From the NCBI GenBank assembly GCA_900314975.1, contig OMXI01000019.1:1-38020 (forward strand): a DNA stretch of 38,020 bases, in the 5' to 3' direction. Each line of letters begins with the position of its first letter. Position 1 is the stretch's first letter. Positions 34,900 to 38,020 of the stretch are shown piece by piece. The translations under genes were made by a program, and so were the position numbers. The DNA comes from an uncultured Eubacteriales bacterium. Its GTDB lineage: Bacteria; Bacillota; Clostridia; Oscillospirales; Ruminococcaceae. The notes below the pieces were generated by a model. That model did not search any database. It saw only the letters and a program-made list of their open reading frames with translations, and was not told the origin of the DNA.

Positions 34900-35588
34900 G
34901 CGCTCTCACCTCCGTTTGCCTGCTCAAACGGCACAACCGTCGTGTTGCCGTCCTCGTCGCAGGTCATAAGAAAAATATCCCTCACTCGCCTGCCCTGCTT
35001 TTTTAAAACCCCGTCAAGCCACGCGCGGTCAAATCCCAGGCTGCGCAAAGACTCTTTCAAAAGCCGCCCGCTGTCGATGATAAGCTTCGGAGGGTCAGCG
35101 TCCTCACCCTTTATCTTCATATCCTTGCAGGTCACGTTCTGAAACTTCTGCTTTTGATAAATGCTTATCTTGCCCGTCGTCTCCACCACCGCAAGCTGTA
35201 CCTGCGAAACGTCGAACACCTGCTGACTGCGCAGGCTCTGCATAAGGTCATCGACCGAGAACCGCAGGTCCTTCATCACCTTCTGGTCTATCTCCCCGCC
35301 CGATATTATGATTTTTGCCGAGCCGCAGATAGCCTTTCGCAAGGGTCTGAATTTCAGCGAAAGGTGGGACAGTATCACGTCAAGGCTTACCAGCGTGAAG
35401 ATAGGCACAATTCCCATTATCATCGGAACATTCACGTTCTCAACAGGCAGCGTCGCGATGTTTGATAAAAGCACCGTCACCACAAGCTCCGACGGCTGAA
35501 GCTCGCCCAGCTGGCGCTTGCCCATCATCCGTATCGAGATAACAATGACCGCATAGAGTATTATCGCCCTGAAAAATACAATAAACAT
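34896..35588 (-). CDS. YetF-like membrane protein (DUF421)
   Basis: This roughly 230-aa protein has three N-terminal TM helices (first about 80 residues) with RMMGKRQLGELQPSELVVTV, 'LLSNIATLPVENVNVP', then the cytoplasmic YetF/YcaP domain (KPLRKAICGSAKIIISGGEI; RFSVDDLMQSLRSQQVFDVS; QLAVVETTGKISIY). I place the start at ATG 35588, preceded by GGAGG; the longer in-frame start at 35630 lacks support. It is followed by the coupled DUF4363 gene. Related proteins influence spore germination or envelope traits in Bacillus; that role is not shown here. Confidence 0.87.
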   Translation of the reverse strand: MFIVFFRAIILYAVIVISIRMMGKRQLGELQPSELVVTVLLSNIATLPVENVNVPMIMGIVPIFTLVSLDVILSHLSLKFRPLRKAICGSAKIIISGGEIDQKVMKDLRFSVDDLMQSLRSQQVFDVSQVQLAVVETTGKISIYQKQKFQNVTCKDMKIKGEDADPPKLIIDSGRLLKESLRSLGFDRAWLDGVLKKQGRRVRDIFLMTCDEDGNTTVVPFEQANGGESA

Positions 35589-35639
35589 TTTCTGCACCTC
35601 CAAAACCGCTTGTGAAAACAGTCTTGACAAATCAAAGCG

Positions 35640-35681
35640 AAACTATACACAAGTGCGTAAATACGCTGTTTGTGATAGTTT
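35640..35681. promoter_or_regulatory. Long imperfect inverted repeat between yetF and the zinc-ribbon gene
   Basis: AAACTAT, CACAA and GCGT on the left pair with ACGC, TTGTG and ATAGTTT on the right over 42 nt, with a bulged A, a small internal loop and an AAAT apex. No T run follows on either strand, so an operator or regulatory RNA hairpin is more likely than a terminator. A second dyad TGACC-N8-GGTCA is at 35713-35730. Confidence 0.55.
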
Positions 35682-35777
35682 GGTGAAATCTGTCGGCAGC
35701 ATATTGTTCAAATGACCAAAAAACAGGTCAGCCAGTCTTTAAAATTGCGTAAATTGTATGAAATAGCGATTATTTTA

Positions 35778-35806
35778 TTGACAAAGAAATAAGTATACTA
35801 TATAAT
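35778..35806 (+). promoter_or_regulatory. Consensus promoter of the zinc-ribbon membrane protein gene
   Basis: TTGACA (35778-35783), a 17-nt spacer and TATAAT (35801-35806) match the housekeeping consensus exactly. The start codon is 66 nt from the -10. This predicts strong vegetative expression. Confidence 0.88.
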
Positions 35807-35871
35807 TAAACTGTGCAAATGTCCAAAAATCTTTTTATGGTCAGAACAGTTTTTTGATGGAGGAAGAGAGA

Positions 35872-37866
35872 ATGAATACTATCAAATTTTGTCTCAAATG
35901 CGGTCATCCTGTAGGACCCGAAGACAAGTTCTGCCTGGGGTGTGGTGCAAACATTGCTGATATGCAGGCGCAGCAGAGCGCAGGCGCAGCAGGCGGCGAC
36001 CAGCCGACCCAGAACACTATGAATACCCAGAATACACAGAACACACAAAACACCATGAACACACAGAATACGTTCAACCAGCCGCAGCAGAATGCTTTCC
36101 AGCAGCCGCAGCAGCAGGGCGGAGCAGGCTTCCAGCCGCAGCAGAATAACTTCTATGCTGCACAGCCGCAGGCAGGCTTCGGCGCACCCGGCGCAGCTGT
36201 TAAGAAGGGCGACAGCTGGTTCGCAAAGAACCTCAAGCTGATAATCATTATCGCAGCCGCACTCGTGCTTTGTATCGTAGGCTTCTTTGTAATCAAGCAC
36301 ATCTTCTTCAGATTCCAGAAGATAGATGCAAAGGACCTTATCAAAGTAGACTTCAAGGGCATCGAAACTGCGGGCGTTGCAACAGCAAAGCTCAATAAGT
36401 ACTCCGACAACGTCTACGACAATGAAGAGACTGCTTCTTTGCTTATCGATTACGATACAGATACAGATACCGACAGCGATAACGCTAAATCACCTTACTT
36501 TGAGGTCGGCTCAAAGCTCGAAAAGGCTTGGACAAAGGCAAGCGACCTTAAGGAAGCCCGCAAGATGCGTAATGCACTGCTCAGCGAGAACGCAGGTCTG
36601 AAAATACTTATCAACGGCGAAGAGGGCAACGCAAAGGGTCTTAGCAACGGCGATAAGGTAACCATCAAGCTTGAGTTCAACGAGACATACCTCAAGGATA
36701 ACAACATCAAGATCGAGAACGCCGAGTACGAGGTAGAGGCAGAGGGTCTCAAGACAGGTACAAAGGTAGATCTGTTCAAGGGCGTTGACGTTAAGTTCAC
36801 AGGCAACGACGGTTCAGGCTATGCACAGCTTGATACCGAAAGCGCACAGCCTTTCGTAAGATACTCCTTCAAGGATACATCCAACAACAGAAAGCTCAAG
36901 AACGGCGACAAGATAATAGTTGTTGCAAGACTCAGAGGCGCAACACTCGTTGACGACAGTGACCCGACAGGTGCAGCATTCCTTGAGTACGACGGCAATT
37001 ACTATACATCTGAAAAAGTAACTGAGGAAAAGGAATTCACAGTTTCAGGTCTTAAGGAAATGAACAAGGTCGATATCTTCGAGGGCATCAAGATCGAGTA
37101 CAGATACGCAGTACCTTATCTGCGCGCTTACAAGGTAAATACCGATGGCTGCTCCGATATCGTAAAGAACGGCATAAGATTCTATATCGACACCCAGTCT
37201 AAAGACATTCTTAAGGTCGGCGACAAGATACTGGTAAAGGCTTACCCGAAGACCTCCTTCACAGAGGCTGGCAACGTTCCCGACGGCACACCTGACGAGG
37301 ACGGCTACTATGTAAAGGAAATCACTGTCGGTGATGACGCTCCTGCATATTTGACAAAGGAATCTGCTCCTGCAAACAGCGCAAAGTTCAATACATACTT
37401 TGATGCAGCTACCAAGGATATCACTGCAAAGGGTACTGACAGAACCTATATCAGCGGCTTCAGTGCAGGCGGCAAGATAAGTGCTATGGCATTCAAGGAG
37501 ACCAAGACCTACCTTATGGAGAACAACGAGGCTTCAACCTCTTCTATCAAGGCTTATATCGCAAAGACCTATACCGTTACCGTTACAACCGATAAGGGCA
37601 CAAAGACTGCTTACGGTCTTATCCTGATGAGGAACCCGATCGTTGAGGGCAGCGAGGTCAAGGTAGATATGAACGATGAGATCCCAAGCTACACCGCTTA
37701 CATCTACGAGAAGGAAGAAAATATCACTTCCCGTCTTGAAAGCCTTAACAAGAACTACTCGCTTATCGATATCGCAGGCGCAGCTCCTGCAACTACCGAA
37801 AAGCCTGCTGAAACAACAGCAGAGACTAAAAAGCCTGAGGAAACTACAACCACAAAGGCTGCTTAA
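35872..37866 (+). CDS. Zinc-ribbon membrane protein with repeated extracytoplasmic modules
   Basis: This 664-aa protein starts with a zinc ribbon (CLKCGHP...CLGCGAN, Cys7, Cys10, Cys21, Cys24). A low-complexity Asn/Thr/Gln/Pro linker (about 33-110, including NTQ repeats) leads to one TM helix (about 121-143). A large outside region contains at least three related modules (near 151, 299 and 400). Each has an 'hDhFcGhch.a' opening and a later NGDKhhV motif (SNGDKVTIKL, KNGDKIIVVA, KVGDKILVKA). The C-terminus is Thr/Glu/Lys/Pro-rich. The ATG at 35872 has GGAGGAAGAG upstream. A strong promoter and terminator make it a single-gene unit. Function unknown. Confidence 0.8.
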   Translation: MNTIKFCLKCGHPVGPEDKFCLGCGANIADMQAQQSAGAAGGDQPTQNTMNTQNTQNTQNTMNTQNTFNQPQQNAFQQPQQQGGAGFQPQQNNFYAAQPQAGFGAPGAAVKKGDSWFAKNLKLIIIIAAALVLCIVGFFVIKHIFFRFQKIDAKDLIKVDFKGIETAGVATAKLNKYSDNVYDNEETASLLIDYDTDTDTDSDNAKSPYFEVGSKLEKAWTKASDLKEARKMRNALLSENAGLKILINGEEGNAKGLSNGDKVTIKLEFNETYLKDNNIKIENAEYEVEAEGLKTGTKVDLFKGVDVKFTGNDGSGYAQLDTESAQPFVRYSFKDTSNNRKLKNGDKIIVVARLRGATLVDDSDPTGAAFLEYDGNYYTSEKVTEEKEFTVSGLKEMNKVDIFEGIKIEYRYAVPYLRAYKVNTDGCSDIVKNGIRFYIDTQSKDILKVGDKILVKAYPKTSFTEAGNVPDGTPDEDGYYVKEITVGDDAPAYLTKESAPANSAKFNTYFDAATKDITAKGTDRTYISGFSAGGKISAMAFKETKTYLMENNEASTSSIKAYIAKTYTVTVTTDKGTKTAYGLILMRNPIVEGSEVKVDMNDEIPSYTAYIYEKEENITSRLESLNKNYSLIDIAGAAPATTEKPAETTAETKKPEETTTTKAA

Positions 37867-37880
37867 TCTACTAAATAAAA

Positions 37881-37911
37881 AAGAGGACCGTTCATTCGGT
37901 CCTCTTTTTTT
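37881..37911 (+). terminator. Intrinsic terminator after the zinc-ribbon gene
   Basis: AAGAGGACCG (37881-37890) pairs perfectly with CGGTCCTCTT (37897-37906) around TTCATT and continues into a T run to 37911. It begins 14 nt after the stop codon. Confidence 0.93.
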
Positions 37912-37945
37912 ACTACAAATAAGAATTTGCAGGGGTACGTTTGGT

Positions 37946-38020
37946 GAATAATCGGGCTGGAACTCTTTTGGATGAAGAAAAAAATGCAAAGCATTTTTTG
38001 AGAGTAACCGTGGTAACGGT
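37946..38020 (+). repeat. Structured interspersed repeat, copy D (cut by window end)
   Basis: It begins GAATAATCGGGCTGGAAC and shares the ACTCTTTTGGA word. A hairpin AAAAAATGC/GCATTTTTT (37979-37999) lies exactly where copy C has AAAAACAGC/GCTGTTTTT. GAGAGTAACCGTGGTAACGG follows, nearly identical to copy C. The rest lies beyond the window. Confidence 0.75.

Overview
The window is a chromosomal replication-origin region from a Gram-positive, low-to-medium GC Clostridia bacterium. It is most likely a Ruminococcus-like member of the Oscillospiraceae. Evidence: the Firmicutes origin order dnaA-dnaN-yaaA-recF-remB-gyrB-gyrA; the reverse-strand block rpmH-rnpA-yidD-yidC-jag; the endospore-former cluster yabP-yabQ-divIC-yabR; and a GH130 mannoside phosphorylase of the kind known from rumen Ruminococcus. 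Nearly all genes left of about 12.8 kb lie on the minus strand and nearly all right of 13.3 kb on the plus strand, as expected for bidirectional replication from an origin near 14.6-15.1 kb.

Layout. 0.1-5.7 kb (minus): a tight five-gene unit of two PH-domain membrane proteins (YdbS/YdbT type), CheA, CheW and MtnA, closed by a terminator. 5.8-8.9 kb: an AGCS-type sodium/amino-acid symporter (plus), convergent and overlapping with an iron-sulfur fumarase alpha subunit and a purine nucleoside phosphorylase (minus). 9.0-12.9 kb (minus): the rpmH-rnpA-yidD-yidC-jag operon (ribosome, RNase P, membrane insertion, RNA binding) with a structured leader, a structured rpmH-rnpA spacer and a repeat element between yidD and yidC. 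13.1-23.2 kb (plus): dnaA, oriC, dnaN, S4-domain protein, recF, remB, gyrB, a YcxB-like membrane protein, gyrA, terminator. 23.2-30.1 kb: a 2-hydroxyacyl-CoA-dehydratase-like protein, Nif3-like protein, RqcH, then the serine pair serC-serA with its own promoter and terminator. 30.1-32.2 kb: sporulation and division genes plus an S1-domain protein and a DUF4321 protein. 32.2-34.5 kb: a lipoprotein, an unknown protein and the GH130 enzyme. 34.5-35.6 kb (minus): a YetF (DUF421)/DUF4363 pair. 35.8-37.9 kb: a large zinc-ribbon membrane protein with repeated extracytoplasmic modules.

Three things stand out. (1) A family of non-coding structured repeats (174-263 bp, MITE-like, partly matching terminal inverted repeats) occurs at four intergenic sites. 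Conserved linkers join hairpins whose stems differ between copies but still pair. (2) The dnaA-dnaN origin has a 123-nt stretch with no G on the plus strand and a cluster of TTWTTCAACA-like motifs. One such motif sits between the -35 and -10 of the dnaA promoter. The DnaA helix-turn-helix has NHSTM where most bacteria have DHTTV. (3) Degenerate heptanucleotide tandem arrays (GARGYAA) occur at four intergenic sites, one directly abutting the rnpA start codon.

All calls come from reading the sequence and recalled family features; no database search was run.
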